Assembly: GCA_019278155.1 (NCBI GenBank)
Contig: JADMLC010000005.1
Coordinates: forward strand, 61,980-125,979
Direction: 5' to 3'
Length of the DNA stretch: 64,000 nt
Source of the DNA: Candidatus Kinetoplastidibacterium crithidiae
GTDB lineage: Bacteria > Pseudomonadota > Gammaproteobacteria > Burkholderiales > Burkholderiaceae_B
Every line of letters starts with the position of its first letter. Position 1 is the stretch's first letter. The translations under genes were made by a program, and so were the position numbers. Of this stretch, positions 18,749 through 29,284 are shown piece after piece. The notes under the pieces were generated by a model. The model did not search any database. It saw nothing but the letters and a program-made list of their open reading frames with translations, and was not told the origin of the DNA.

Positions 18749-19978
18749 TTGAAACGACGTGTTGTTATTACTGGTCTTGGTATAGTTTCTCCAGTAGGAA
18801 ACAATTTAGAAACAGCTTGGAAAAATATTATTAGTGGCGTTTCTGGTGTTGGTAAGATAACTAGATTTGATTCTTCTGATATGCCTTGTCAGATAGCTGC
18901 TGAAGTATCTAATTTTGATATTGGACAATATGTTTCTTTAAAAGAGTCTCGTCATATGGATACTTTTATTCATTATGGCTTTGCTGCAGCTAATCAAGCT
19001 TGGAATGATAGTGGGTTGTTAGTTAACGATGCAAATGCAGAGAGGATAGGAGTTCTAATAGGTTCAGGCATAGGTGGATTACAGAGAATTGAAGAAACTC
19101 AAAAAGAAGTTCTAAAAAGAGGTATAAAAAGAATATCTCCTTATTTTGTTCCAGCTTCTTTGATTAATTTAATTTCTGGGCATGTTTCTATTGAATATGG
19201 ATTTAAAGGTCCTAGTTATGCTGTAGTTTCTGCTTGTACTACAGGTTTACATTCTATAGGTAGTGCTGCCAGAATAATTAGTTATGGTGATGCAGATGTT
19301 ATGTTAGCGGGTGGTGCTGAATCCACAGTTTCTCCGTTGGGCATAGGAGGATTTGCTGCTATGAGAGCTTTGTCTATTCGTAACAATTCTCCAGAAACAG
19401 CTTCACGTCCGTGGGATATAGATAGGGATGGATTTGTACTTGGAGAGGGAGCAGGTGTTCTTGTTTTGGAAGAATATGAGCATGCTAAGAAGAGAGATGC
19501 TCGTATATATGGAGAATTACTTGGATATGGAATGAGTTCTGACGCTTTTCATATTACATCACCAGATAAATATGGTCCAAGCAAAGGTATTAAGAACGCT
19601 TTAAAAGATGCTTCTTTAAACTTTGACTCTATTGATTATGTTAATGCTCATGGAACATCCACTATTTTGGGTGATAAGAATGAGACAGAAGCTTTAAAAT
19701 ATGTATTTGGTTCTCATGCTAAAAAACTGGTAGTTAATTCTACTAAATCTATGACAGGCCATTTATTAGGAGCGGCTGGTGGAGTTGAAGCTGTTTTTAC
19801 AACTATGGCATTACATACTGGCATATCTCCACCTACTATAAATATTTTTAATCAAGATCCGGCTTGTGATCTAGATTACTGTGCTAATGAAGCAAGGGAT
19901 TTAGATATTAATTTTGCTATTTCGAATTCTTTTGGATTTGGTGGAACAAATGGAACAATAGTTATTGCTAAAGTATAG
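18749..19978 (+). CDS. fabF: 3-oxoacyl-ACP synthase II
   Basis: Elongation condensing enzyme. The start is best placed at TTG 18749 (LKRRVVITGLGIVSPVG), because AAGGAG lies at 18737-18742, six bases upstream; the ATG at 18716 lacks an SD and adds eleven non-homologous residues. That gives 409 residues. The catalytic Cys-His-His are in SACTTGLHS, NAHGTSTILGD and TGHLLGAAGG. The FGFGGTNG end block is present. No sigma-E operon follows, unlike in relatives. Confidence 0.96.
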   Translation: MKRRVVITGLGIVSPVGNNLETAWKNIISGVSGVGKITRFDSSDMPCQIAAEVSNFDIGQYVSLKESRHMDTFIHYGFAAANQAWNDSGLLVNDANAERIGVLIGSGIGGLQRIEETQKEVLKRGIKRISPYFVPASLINLISGHVSIEYGFKGPSYAVVSACTTGLHSIGSAARIISYGDADVMLAGGAESTVSPLGIGGFAAMRALSIRNNSPETASRPWDIDRDGFVLGEGAGVLVLEEYEHAKKRDARIYGELLGYGMSSDAFHITSPDKYGPSKGIKNALKDASLNFDSIDYVNAHGTSTILGDKNETEALKYVFGSHAKKLVVNSTKSMTGHLLGAAGGVEAVFTTMALHTGISPPTINIFNQDPACDLDYCANEARDLDINFAISNSFGFGGTNGTIVIAKV

Positions 19979-20056
19979 TTTTATAACTATAAGCGATATT
20001 ATTTAATTTTATGTTTTGCTGTTTTTAATAACAATTTATTCTCTTGGAGATTTTTT

Positions 20057-21493
20057 ATGAAGAGTATAATTTTATTTCGTAAGAGAATAGTGTTTTATTT
20101 TGCTATTGTATTTTTATATTTATTATGCATAAATAATATTTTTGCGGTAGATAACAATAATAATGGAACTTCAAGTTTAGTATCTTTGCCAGATTTCACC
20201 AAAATTGTAGAAAAATTAGACTCTTCTGTAGTTAACATACGTACAATGACTAATGTTAATGAATTTTTTCATGGTAACAACGATCCATATGAAGTATTTA
20301 GGTGGTTTTTTGGTCCACATATACCTTCTTTACCGCACGGTAATAATCAACAGCCTTTAGATGAAAAAACTCCTAAAGGGTTAGGATCTGGTTTTTTTAT
20401 TTCTAATGATGGCTATATTTTAACTAATAATCATGTAACATCAGATGCTAGTGAAATCCTTGTTACCTTAGCAGATGGCAGGGAGTTCGTTGCTAATTTG
20501 GTAGGAGCAGATGATAGAACAGATATTGCATTGCTCAAAATTGATATAAAAAATGTAAATCCTATTCCAATAGGTGATGTTACTACAGTCAAAAAAGGTC
20601 AATGGGTATTAGCGATAGGATCACCATTTGGTCTTGATTCCACTGTTACTGCTGGTATTGTGAGTGCAATTGGGCGTGATACTGGTGACTACTTGCCTTT
20701 TATACAAACTGATGTTGCTGTTAACCCTGGAAATTCCGGTGGCCCTTTATTAAATTTGAAAGGGGAGGTTATTGGGATTAATTCGCAAATAGTATCTAGA
20801 AGTGGTGGATTTATGGGTATTTCTTTATCTATACCCATAGATGAAGCAATGAGAGTTGTTCAACATTTAAGGGTTTCAGGTAAAGTAATAAGAGGCCGTA
20901 TTGGGGTTCAGATATCTGAAGTGAGTAGACAAGTTGCAGATGGTTTAGGTTTAACTAAAGCTCATGGAGCTTTAGTTACTAATGTTGAAATTTCTGGTCC
21001 AGCAGATAAAGCTGGAATTCAAGCTGGTGATGTAGTATTAAAATTTGATAATGAAGAAATAAAAAAATGGTCTGATTTGCCACGTATTGTAGGCCAAACA
21101 AAACCTGGAAAAATTTCTGAAATTGAAATTTTGAGAAGAGGAAAAAAACTTAACATCAAAGTAAAAATTGGTGAAATTTCTAATGATGTAGCTCCTCTAA
21201 ATCTTAAATATTCAAAAATTAATAATAAAATTGGATTGGAAGTAGAGGATATCTCACAAGAAATGAAGGCTAGCTTACGTATAGCTGGTGGTGTATTAGT
21301 CAAAAGTGTTAATGGTCCATCATTAAAGGCAGGATTAAAAGCTAATGATATTGTAATAGCAATTAATGATGAAAATATAAAAGATGTTAGTCATTTTAAT
21401 AATCTTCTGAATAAGACTAATAAAAAAACTTTTCTATTATTAGTTCGTCGTGGTGATCAGACTCAATGGATGCCAATTAAGTTGGTTGATTAG
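20057..21493 (+). CDS. mucD: periplasmic serine protease DegP/MucD type
   Basis: Envelope quality-control protease of the HtrA family, 478 residues. A signal peptide with a long hydrophobic core ends near NNIFA at residue 30. The catalytic triad is H126 (NNHVT), D156 (DRTDIALL) and S227 (NPGNSGGPL). Two PDZ domains follow, at about 275-370 and 390-478. Shine-Dalgarno TTGGAG precedes the ATG. In Bordetella-like genomes rpoE-rseA-rseB lie just upstream; here the fabF-mucD gap is only 78 bases, so these regulators are missing from this place. Confidence 0.94.
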   Translation: MKSIILFRKRIVFYFAIVFLYLLCINNIFAVDNNNNGTSSLVSLPDFTKIVEKLDSSVVNIRTMTNVNEFFHGNNDPYEVFRWFFGPHIPSLPHGNNQQPLDEKTPKGLGSGFFISNDGYILTNNHVTSDASEILVTLADGREFVANLVGADDRTDIALLKIDIKNVNPIPIGDVTTVKKGQWVLAIGSPFGLDSTVTAGIVSAIGRDTGDYLPFIQTDVAVNPGNSGGPLLNLKGEVIGINSQIVSRSGGFMGISLSIPIDEAMRVVQHLRVSGKVIRGRIGVQISEVSRQVADGLGLTKAHGALVTNVEISGPADKAGIQAGDVVLKFDNEEIKKWSDLPRIVGQTKPGKISEIEILRRGKKLNIKVKIGEISNDVAPLNLKYSKINNKIGLEVEDISQEMKASLRIAGGVLVKSVNGPSLKAGLKANDIVIAINDENIKDVSHFNNLLNKTNKKTFLLLVRRGDQTQWMPIKLVD

Positions 21494-21536
21494 TTATATA
21501 TTATGTGACTTTATTAATTTTTGATAGTTTTTTAAA

Positions 21537-23330
21537 ATGAATTTTATACGTAATTTTTCTATTATAGCTCATATAGACCATGGAAAATCAACTTTAGCAG
21601 ATCGCTTGATAGAGAAATGTGGAGCTCTTGTAGATCGTGAGATGTCTAATCAGGTTCTTGATTCTATGGATATAGAAAAAGAGCGTGGTATTACAATTAA
21701 AGCCCAAACAGTTGCTCTCAATTATAAATCACTAGATGGTATTTTATATAAATTTAATATGATTGATACTCCTGGACATGTTGATTTTTCTTATGAAGTA
21801 AGTAGATCACTGTCAGCATGTGAAGGAGCATTATTAGTTGTTGATGCATCCCAGGGAGTTGAGGCTCAAACTGTAGCTAATTGTTATACTGCAATTGATT
21901 TAGGTGTAGAGGTTCTACCTATTTTAAATAAAATAGATTTACCACAAGCAGATCCAGAAAATGCAATTCAAGAAATAGAAGATTTTATTGGATTAGATTC
22001 AAGCAATGTTATTTTGGCTAGTGCTAAAAATGGTATTGGAATAGAAGAAATTTTAGAATTAATAGTTTCAAAGATTCCGGCACCAAAAGGTGATATATCT
22101 AAACCTTTGCAAGCTTTGATTATTGACTCTTGGTTTGATAGCTATACAGGAGTAGTTGTTTTAGTAAGAATAGTTAATGGAGTACTTAAGCCTAAAGAAA
22201 AAATTTTATTTATGTCTAATAAAATTAGTCATATGTGTGAACAAGTAGGGGTGTTTACTCCTAAATCAGAGTATAGAGAGTCTTTGTCTGCAGGTGAAGT
22301 TGGTTTCGTAATTGCTGGTATAAAAGATCTAAAACATGCTCAAGTGGGTGATACTATTACGTCATTTGATAATCAGGCTACTAATTCTTTACCTGGATTT
22401 AAAGTTGCTCAGCCACAGGTATTTGCAGGTTTATATCCAGTTGAAAGTTCTGAATATGATTTCTTGCGTATTTCTTTAGAGAAATTAAAGTTGAATGACG
22501 CCTCTCTAGTTTTTGAGCCAGAAGTATCACAAGCCTTAGGTTTTGGATTTAGGTGTGGTTTCTTAGGGCTATTGCATATGGAAATAGTGCAAGAAAGGTT
22601 AGAAAGAGAATTTGGAATGAATATTATTACTACAGCTCCTTCTGTAATATATGAAGTTCAAAGAAAGGATGGTAGTATAGAATCCATAGATAGTCCATCT
22701 AAAATTCCAGCGCTAAATTCAATTAGTGAAATTCGTGAGCCTATTGTTAAAGTTAGTTTATTTTTGCCACAAGAATATGTTGGTGCTGTAATGACTCTTT
22801 GTAATATGAAGAGAGGTATTCAGATTGATATGTCTTATCATGGCCGTCAAGTTAATTTGATTTATGAAATACCTCTAGCAGAAATAGTTTTAGATTTTTT
22901 TGATCGATTAAAATCTATTTCTCGTGGTTATGCCTCTATGGATTATGAATTATTGGATTATAAAGCGGCTGATGTTGTTAAGGTTGATATTATCATTAAT
23001 GGAGATTGTATAGATGCTTTATCAATGATAGTTCATAGATCTGTTGCCAGGTATAGAGCAAGAGAAATTGTTTCGAAAATGAGAGAAATTATTCCAAGAC
23101 AAATGTATGATGTTGCTATACAAGCTGCAATAGGATCAGAAGTTATTGCTCGTGAAAATGTTAAGGCTTTAAGAAAGAATGTTTTAGCCAAATGTTATGG
23201 TGGTGATATTAGTAGGAAGAAAAAATTATTGGAAAAACAAAAAACAGGCAAAAAAAGAATGAAAAATATTGGAAGTATAGAAATTCCACAGGAAGCTTTT
23301 TTGGCTATTCTAAAAGTAGAAGATAGATAA
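21537..23330 (+). CDS. lepA: elongation factor 4
   Basis: Ribosome-associated GTPase that can back-translocate stalled ribosomes. It is 597 residues, full length. The GTPase motifs are [10 protein letters not shown] (G1), DTPGHVDF (G3) and NKIDLP (G4). EF-G-like domains follow, and the LepA-specific C-terminal domain with KANVLAK-like [15 protein letters not shown] is present. It lies between mucD and lepB as in other Burkholderiales. Confidence 0.98.
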   Translation: MNFIRNFSIIAHIDHGKSTLADRLIEKCGALVDREMSNQVLDSMDIEKERGITIKAQTVALNYKSLDGILYKFNMIDTPGHVDFSYEVSRSLSACEGALLVVDASQGVEAQTVANCYTAIDLGVEVLPILNKIDLPQADPENAIQEIEDFIGLDSSNVILASAKNGIGIEEILELIVSKIPAPKGDISKPLQALIIDSWFDSYTGVVVLVRIVNGVLKPKEKILFMSNKISHMCEQVGVFTPKSEYRESLSAGEVGFVIAGIKDLKHAQVGDTITSFDNQATNSLPGFKVAQPQVFAGLYPVESSEYDFLRISLEKLKLNDASLVFEPEVSQALGFGFRCGFLGLLHMEIVQERLEREFGMNIITTAPSVIYEVQRKDGSIESIDSPSKIPALNSISEIREPIVKVSLFLPQEYVGAVMTLCNMKRGIQIDMSYHGRQVNLIYEIPLAEIVLDFFDRLKSISRGYASMDYELLDYKAADVVKVDIIINGDCIDALSMIVHRSVARYRAREIVSKMREIIPRQMYDVAIQAAIGSEVIARENVKALRKNVLAKCYGGDISRKKKLLEKQKTGKKRMKNIGSIEIPQEAFLAILKVEDR

Positions 23331-23336
23331 TTACAA

Positions 23337-24164
23337 ATGAGTCGTTATTTTTCCATTATTCTATTTTCTTTATTAGTATTGACAGGTTTTATTTATTTAT
23401 TAGAGATTTTTGTTTTTAGTGCTAAACGTAATAAAATAAATGATTCATTGAGTATTGTTAATGAAGTTTCTAAACAAAAGCCATTATGGATAGAGTGTTC
23501 TATTGCTCTTTTTCCAATGATTTTAATTGTTTTTTTATTAAGATCATTTTGTTTGGAACCTTTTAGAATTCCATCTGAATCTATGTTACCAACTTTAAGG
23601 TCAGGTGATTTTATATTCGTTAATAAATTTATATATGGCATTAAGATACCAATTATAGATTATAAGGTAGTATCTGTTTCCGAACCTTCTAGAGGAGATA
23701 TAATTGTATTTCGTGACCCTTGGCTACATAAATCAGATTATATAAAACGTGTTATTGGTATTCCTGGAGATCATATTGATTATCATAATAAAAAGTTGAC
23801 TATTAATGGTAAAGTAATTGTAAGTTTAATGGAAGATTCTTATTGTGATCAAGACTCTAATTTATTAACCAGTATATATAAAGAATTTATATCTGAAAAA
23901 TATCACTATATTGCATTACAAAATAATATTTTTAATTTGTTAAAACCTTCCTGGTATTATCCATATTATCATAATTGCACTTATCATGATAATGGACTAA
24001 CCTGTGTTGTTCCAAGTGGTCATTATTTTGTGATGGGTGATAATAGGGATAATAGTTTTGATAGTCGCTATTGGGGATTTGTTCCAGAAAAAAATATAGT
24101 TGGAAAGGCATTTTTTATATGGATGAATTTCAAGGATACTACAAGAATAGGTTTTTTGAACTAG
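23337..24164 (+). CDS. lepB: signal peptidase I
   Basis: Inner-membrane protease that removes signal peptides. It is 275 residues with two N-terminal membrane segments (about 5-25 and 52-72). The catalytic serine is S82 in PSESMLPTL and the lysine is K137 in DYIKRVIGIPGD. The box E motif GDNRDNSFDSRYWG is intact near the C-terminus. It begins 6 bases after lepA and touches rnc, so lepA-lepB-rnc-era-recO reads as one operon. Confidence 0.97.
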   Translation: MSRYFSIILFSLLVLTGFIYLLEIFVFSAKRNKINDSLSIVNEVSKQKPLWIECSIALFPMILIVFLLRSFCLEPFRIPSESMLPTLRSGDFIFVNKFIYGIKIPIIDYKVVSVSEPSRGDIIVFRDPWLHKSDYIKRVIGIPGDHIDYHNKKLTINGKVIVSLMEDSYCDQDSNLLTSIYKEFISEKYHYIALQNNIFNLLKPSWYYPYYHNCTYHDNGLTCVVPSGHYFVMGDNRDNSFDSRYWGFVPEKNIVGKAFFIWMNFKDTTRIGFLN

Positions 24165-24165
24165 C

Positions 24166-24870
24166 ATGACATTATCTAATTTAGAAAAGAGTCTCAGATA
24201 TTCCTTTAATGATATATCTTTATTAGAACTGGCATTGACACACCGCAGTTATAGTTCTAATCATAATGAAAGACTAGAATTTCTTGGTGATTCAATATTA
24301 AATGCTTCAATAACTATTATATTATTTAATAAATTTGCTGATATAGACGAGGGAGTTTTATCGAGATTAAGAGCTAGCTTAGTTCAACAAAATTCTTTGA
24401 TAAAAATTGCGAATAAATTAAATATATCTCGTTATATAAAGTTAGGTGATGGAGAAATAAAGAGTGGAGGATCTAGACGTCCATCTATATTAGCTGATTC
24501 TATAGAGGCCATATTTGGTGCTATTTTTCAAGATTCAGGATTTGATATATGTAAAAATATTATAGAATATCAGTACCTTGATTTTATAGAGAATTTAGAT
24601 TTAACTAATATGGGTAAAGATGCTAAAAGTTTACTACAAGAATTTTTGCAATCTAAACATGTATCATTACCTTCTTATATAATTGTTAATACTGATGGTT
24701 TAGCCCATAATCAAACCTTTGAGATAGATTGCATCATCTCAGATTTAAATATTAGAACAAAATCATTTGGCGATACTAGACGTTCAGCAGAACAATTAGC
24801 AGCTAAAATGGCACTAGATATGGTTATGAAATCAAATCTTTTTTGTTCAAAAAACAAGAAAAATTATTAG
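24166..24870 (+). CDS. rnc: ribonuclease III
   Basis: Double-strand-specific endoribonuclease for rRNA processing. It is 234 residues. The signature NERLEFLGDSIL carries E38 and D42, and the second metal site is in DSIEAIFGAIFQD (about residue 114-117). A double-stranded RNA binding domain occupies about residues 155-225. It starts 1 base after the lepB stop and ends 6 bases before era. Confidence 0.97.
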   Translation: MTLSNLEKSLRYSFNDISLLELALTHRSYSSNHNERLEFLGDSILNASITIILFNKFADIDEGVLSRLRASLVQQNSLIKIANKLNISRYIKLGDGEIKSGGSRRPSILADSIEAIFGAIFQDSGFDICKNIIEYQYLDFIENLDLTNMGKDAKSLLQEFLQSKHVSLPSYIIVNTDGLAHNQTFEIDCIISDLNIRTKSFGDTRRSAEQLAAKMALDMVMKSNLFCSKNKKNY

Positions 24871-24876
24871 TAGAAA

Positions 24877-25773
24877 ATGAATAATGAAATAAATAGTTAC
24901 CGGGCAGGATTTATAGGTATAATTGGACGCCCAAATGTTGGAAAGTCAACGTTAAACAATGCCTTGTTAGGGCATAAGCTTTCTATAGTTTCTAAAAAAT
25001 CACAAACTACTAGACATAGAATAAAAGGAGTTTTAACTAGAAACGATGCACAATTTATTTTTGTAGATACTCCAGGGTTTCAATTAAAATATTTAAATCC
25101 TTTAAATAGGATGATGAATAGAATAGTTTCTCAAGAATTATTAGAAGTAGATCTTATTATTCATGTTATTGATTCTACTAAATGGTTAGAAGAAGATAAT
25201 AGATTATTGGATATAATACCCAAATCGAAAAAAGTTATTCTAATACTTAATAAAGTTGATTTACTTAAAAATAAGAGTGAATTACTGCCATTTATATCTA
25301 AATTAACAAATATTTATTCTTATGATAGTATAGTTCCTGTTAGTGCTTTAAAAAAATATAATATAGATTCTTTATTAAACGAAATAGCATCTCATTTACC
25401 ATTACAAAGAAAAATATTTGATGATGATTATTTAACTGATAGACCTACTTCTTTTTTTGTTTCTGAGCTTTTAAGAGAAAAAATATTTAGATTTATTGGT
25501 AATGAAGTTCCATATGAATGCACAACTTTAGTAGAAAAATGGGAAGAAAGACTTAATACTTTATATTTAAGTATATGTGTAATAGTTGGTAGTAGTAATC
25601 ATAGAGCTATTTTAATTGGTCATCGTGGTGAAAATTTAAAACGTATTGCAACTGCAGCAAGATTAGATATTGAAAAATTTTTAGATAAAAAAGTTTATTT
25701 GAATGTATATATCAAAGTTAAAAAAAGATGGTTGAATGATAAGAATTCGTTAATAAGTTTTGGTTATGAATAA
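24877..25773 (+). CDS. era: GTPase Era
   Basis: Essential GTPase for 30S ribosome assembly. It is 298 residues. GTPase motifs: GRPNVGKSTL (G1), DTPGF (G3) and NKVDLL (G4). The C-terminal KH domain has GHRGENLKRIA, which binds the 3' end of 16S rRNA. It overlaps the beginning of recO by a few bases, implying coupled translation. Confidence 0.97.
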   Translation: MNNEINSYRAGFIGIIGRPNVGKSTLNNALLGHKLSIVSKKSQTTRHRIKGVLTRNDAQFIFVDTPGFQLKYLNPLNRMMNRIVSQELLEVDLIIHVIDSTKWLEEDNRLLDIIPKSKKVILILNKVDLLKNKSELLPFISKLTNIYSYDSIVPVSALKKYNIDSLLNEIASHLPLQRKIFDDDYLTDRPTSFFVSELLREKIFRFIGNEVPYECTTLVEKWEERLNTLYLSICVIVGSSNHRAILIGHRGENLKRIATAARLDIEKFLDKKVYLNVYIKVKKRWLNDKNSLISFGYE

Positions 25774-26371
25774 AAAGAATCTTCGCATAAAGGAAGATAT
25801 CGGTTATATCTTGCATAGTATTTCTTGGAAGGAAACATCTTTAATCGTTAAGGTTTTTTCTCGTGAATATGGTTGTATAAATATGGTGGCTAAGGGGGCT
25901 AAAAGACCTTATTCTCAGCTTAGGCCTGTTTTATCTAAGTTTACTCCATTATTATTAAGATGGACTGGAAAATCTGAAGTTAAAACTTTGGTAAAGGCAG
26001 AATTAAATGGAATAATTTCTTTACCAGGGAAATTTTTAATATTTGCATGGTATTTGAATGAGTTAATTTTATCTTTCTTGCCAAAAGAAGATTCTCATCC
26101 TATTTTATTTGACGCATATCATAATGCATTATTAAAATTTTGTGATCATCACGAAAAAAATAGTAAAAATATTTCCAGTATATTAAGACGTTTTGAGTGG
26201 ACTTTGCTGAAGGAAATTGGGTATGGTTTTGATCAAGAAGAACCTGATTTCTGTAATCTCTTAGAGAGTTCTTTTATCAATCAAATTATGTCTGATCGTA
26301 TAGAGACATATTTATATGGAAGAACTTTGCATAGTAGAAAAATTTTAAAAGACCTAAAGCATTTTATTTGA
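25766..26371 (+). CDS. recO: DNA repair protein RecO
   Basis: Helps load RecA at single-strand gaps in the RecFOR pathway. ATG at 25766 gives 201 residues; a TTG two codons earlier is possible. The N-terminal OB fold (GYILHSISWKETSLIVKVFSREYG) and GAKRPYSQLRPVL are recognisable. It is shorter than the usual 240-250 residues, mainly in the C-terminal part, and no zinc-binding cysteine cluster is visible. It overlaps era, and in relatives pdxJ follows; here the operon ends at a hairpin. Confidence 0.9.
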   Translation: MNKKNLRIKEDIGYILHSISWKETSLIVKVFSREYGCINMVAKGAKRPYSQLRPVLSKFTPLLLRWTGKSEVKTLVKAELNGIISLPGKFLIFAWYLNELILSFLPKEDSHPILFDAYHNALLKFCDHHEKNSKNISSILRRFEWTLLKEIGYGFDQEEPDFCNLLESSFINQIMSDRIETYLYGRTLHSRKILKDLKHFI

Positions 26372-26376
26372 AATAA

Positions 26377-26420
26377 AGCCCACTGTTATTTTAAATAAAA
26401 TTATTTGTGGGCTATTATTT
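26377..26420. terminator. hairpin terminator between convergent recO and BI-1 family gene
   Basis: AGCCCAC at 26377-26383 pairs with GTGGGCT at 26407-26413. An inner AAATAA/TTATTT pairing (26393-26398 with 26401-26406) extends the stem, and a 9-base bulge lies on the left arm. T-rich sequence follows on the plus strand. It can serve both convergent genes. Confidence 0.75.
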
Positions 26421-26423
26421 CTC

Positions 26424-27140
26424 TTAGTCTTTTTTATTATTTAAAAAGCCTATTATAATCAATAAGTTACTGAATACATTATATATATCCAAATATAAAG
26501 CTAAGGTTGCAGATATATAATTTGTTTCTCCATTATTTATAATTCTGTGAATATCAATAAGCATAAAAGAAGAAAAAACTATCATTGATAGCATACAGAT
26601 TGTTAACGTCATAGCACTCATCTGTAGAAAAAGATTCGCAATTATAGATAATAATAGCACTACTGCACCTATAGTCATAAATCTTTCAAAACTAGATAAA
26701 TCTCTTTTTACAGTATGTGCAATAAAATTCATAAAACAGAATATTATTGCAGTACCCCCAAATGCCATTGTTACTATTTTTGAGCCATTATGCATTCCTA
26801 TTACTATTCCTAATAGTCTTGAAAGCATGATTCCCATAAAAAAAGTAAATAATAGTAAAAATAATATGCCAGTAGAATTATTTTTATTTTTCTCTATGCA
26901 GGACATTAGAAAAAAAGATCCTACAAAAAATACTAAAGTGGATAATCCTGGATTAGATAGCATTCCATAATTTATACCAGAAAGTATTCCGAATATAGAT
27001 CCTAAAACAGTAGGTATCAAAGATATAGCCAGTAGTAAATAAGTATTTTTTAGGATCTTATTGTGTTTTAATATATTGTTTTTTGTAGCTATGCTACTGT
27101 TATTATCAAATTTAGAGTATTGATAATTATTCATATGCAA
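26424..27140 (-). CDS. Bax inhibitor-1 / YccA family membrane protein
   Basis: Integral membrane protein of 238 residues with about seven hydrophobic segments from residue 30 onward, following a polar N-terminus. The LYLDIYNVFSNLL block near the C-terminus is typical of the bacterial BI-1/YbhL/YccA family, which is linked to FtsH modulation or calcium leak in other organisms. The exact role here is unknown. It lies 92 bases downstream of holC on the same strand. The start could also be the ATG two codons in. Confidence 0.88.
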   Translation of the reverse strand: MHMNNYQYSKFDNNSSIATKNNILKHNKILKNTYLLLAISLIPTVLGSIFGILSGINYGMLSNPGLSTLVFFVGSFFLMSCIEKNKNNSTGILFLLLFTFFMGIMLSRLLGIVIGMHNGSKIVTMAFGGTAIIFCFMNFIAHTVKRDLSSFERFMTIGAVVLLLSIIANLFLQMSAMTLTICMLSMIVFSSFMLIDIHRIINNGETNYISATLALYLDIYNVFSNLLIIIGFLNNKKD

Positions 27141-27232
27141 CTCCTAATTGGTAGTAGTCATTTATTTGTAGAATTGTTTTTAAAATTGTAACGTTATTGT
27201 TCTAATTGAATCTATTTATTATTTTATTTATT

Positions 27233-27679
27233 CTAAGTTGAAATCTTAAAAGGCTGTCCCTTTACAATATGGCCATTCTGTTTATAGAATTTCCACTTAA
27301 GTCGCGCTCTTGCACGATCATTTTCATCTTCTGATACTATTTCTATAAGATGATCAAATTGATCATAGTGTTGTGGATAATTATTAGATAAATTCACTAT
27401 GTATGATAAATAATTTTTATTGGTTTTGTCAATATATTTTAATTCAAATAAATCTTTAGTGGTAATTATTATTCTTGTATTATTTTTATTATAACTATCA
27501 CTTATGGAGTGTGGTATAAACGATGTTTCATCAAAAGACCATAGTAATTTATCTATTTTATGTGCAGTTGTTTTTTCTTCACAATATATTATAATACTAC
27601 TTGTCATATAAATTCCTTTGATTATATGACAAGTAGCTAATAATTTATTTTTAATATCAAACACAAAATCAATTTGCAT
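27233..27679 (-). CDS. holC: DNA polymerase III chi subunit
   Basis: Clamp-loader accessory subunit that contacts single-strand binding protein. It is 148 residues, the normal size. IDFVFDIKNKL at the start, DKLLWSFDETSFIPH in the middle and RARARLKWKFYKQNGH at the end match HolC. Its start overlaps the end of pepA by 11 bases, the standard pepA-holC arrangement, implying translational coupling. Confidence 0.92.
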   Translation of the reverse strand: MQIDFVFDIKNKLLATCHIIKGIYMTSSIIIYCEEKTTAHKIDKLLWSFDETSFIPHSISDSYNKNNTRIIITTKDLFELKYIDKTNKNYLSYIVNLSNNYPQHYDQFDHLIEIVSEDENDRARARLKWKFYKQNGHIVKGQPFKIST

Positions 27680-29156
27680 TTGTTTTATCTAATAAGAATT
27701 GTGTAATCAATGCAACGGGTCTTCCAGTGGCTCCTTTTTTATTATTCTTGTTCCAAGCTGTACCCGCTATATCAAGATGAGCCCATTTATATTTGTCGAC
27801 AAATTCTGATAAGAAACATGCAGCAGTTATACATCCTGCAGAATAACCTCCGGTATTTTTAATGTCTGCAAAATCTGACTTTAATTGTTGTTTATATATA
27901 TTATCTAGTGGCATTTCCCATACGTAATCTAAAACCTTTTTGCTAGATGAAAATATTAAATCAGCAGTTTCTTTATCATTGGAGAATAGAGCTGTTCTAA
28001 TGTTTCCTAATGATACAACACATGCTCCTGTTAAAGTTGCCATATCTATTACAAGACATGGATCATATTTTTTTGCATAAGTTAGTGCATCACATAACAC
28101 TAGTCTTCCTTCTGCATCTGTATTTATTATCTCTATTGTTTTACCAGACATGCTTTCTACTACATCGCCAGGTTTATTGGCGCTTCCACTAGGCATGTTT
28201 TCACAAGCAGGTATTAATCCAATAATATTATGATTGACTTTAAGTTTGGCAATTGATTTCATTATGCCTAACACTGCAGCTGCTCCACACATGTCATATT
28301 TCATTTCTTCCATTGAAGAAGATGGTTTAAGAGATATTCCTCCAGAATCGAAAGTTATTCCTTTGCCTATAATTATAATCGGTTGTGCTTTTGTTCCATT
28401 AGGCTGATATATTATTTCTATAAATTTCAATGGTTCATCAGATCCTTTTGCGACAGACATAAAAGATTTCATGCCAATTTTGCTAACATCTTCAATATCT
28501 AATATATTAGTTTTTATAGATGAAAATTCTTGCGCTAATTTTTTAGCTTCATTTGCTAAATAAGTTGGCGTGCAAATATTACTAGGTAGATCTCCCAATT
28601 GTTTTGCCAAATATATTCCTTCAGATATTGAGATTCCTTCTAATAAACATCTATCTATATCTTTTAGGTTATTATTATTTGTCATAAACACAATTTTTTT
28701 TAATTTTACATTTTTTTCAACATCTTTTATTGTAGTAATATATCTGTAGGCAGATCCTTTTGCTGTTATTATGGAATTCTTAAGAAATAATATACTGTGT
28801 TCTGAGTCAGCTTCTAAAGCAATAGTTGAGTAGCATTCTTTTATTTGATGTTTAATACACGTATTAATGAATGATTCTTCAGCTATATTATGTTCTTCTA
28901 GTGAATATTTATCGTTATTGCCAAGACCTATAATTACAATGCTTTTTGCTTTGATATTTGGTATGTTGTATAAAACGATACTATTTCCTAGTTCTGCATT
29001 GAAATTATCTAAAAGTTGTTTTATAAAACCATTGCTGTTTTCATTTATTTCTTTTGCAGATGAAGTTAGAATGTTATTTTTATATATGCCTATAGCTAAT
29101 GATTCTGTTTCTATATTCGATATATTTATAGTTTTATTTTCTATATAAATTTCCAT
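27669..29156 (-). CDS. pepA: leucyl aminopeptidase (M17)
   Basis: Cytosolic zinc/manganese aminopeptidase, 495 residues. The C-terminal catalytic domain has GKGITFDSGGISLKPS, the metal-binding NTDAEGRLVLCDAL signature, MCGAAAVLG and DMATLTGAC. The N-terminal macro-like domain is more divergent, as usual. With pepN broken at the left edge, this is the one intact general aminopeptidase seen in the window. It diverges from the lptF remnant, as pepA and lptF do in relatives. Confidence 0.96.
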   Translation of the reverse strand: MEIYIENKTINISNIETESLAIGIYKNNILTSSAKEINENSNGFIKQLLDNFNAELGNSIVLYNIPNIKAKSIVIIGLGNNDKYSLEEHNIAEESFINTCIKHQIKECYSTIALEADSEHSILFLKNSIITAKGSAYRYITTIKDVEKNVKLKKIVFMTNNNNLKDIDRCLLEGISISEGIYLAKQLGDLPSNICTPTYLANEAKKLAQEFSSIKTNILDIEDVSKIGMKSFMSVAKGSDEPLKFIEIIYQPNGTKAQPIIIIGKGITFDSGGISLKPSSSMEEMKYDMCGAAAVLGIMKSIAKLKVNHNIIGLIPACENMPSGSANKPGDVVESMSGKTIEIINTDAEGRLVLCDALTYAKKYDPCLVIDMATLTGACVVSLGNIRTALFSNDKETADLIFSSSKKVLDYVWEMPLDNIYKQQLKSDFADIKNTGGYSAGCITAACFLSEFVDKYKWAHLDIAGTAWNKNNKKGATGRPVALITQFLLDKTNAN

Positions 29157-29284
29157 ATTATGTTTCTCTAGTTTATATTAATTAAACAAATTTAACATAT
29201 CTTTTGTATTTTTAGAAAATGTCAATTTTTAAAAAATTATTTTTTTATAAAAAAATAAAAATTTTATAGTTGCTTTATCGATAG

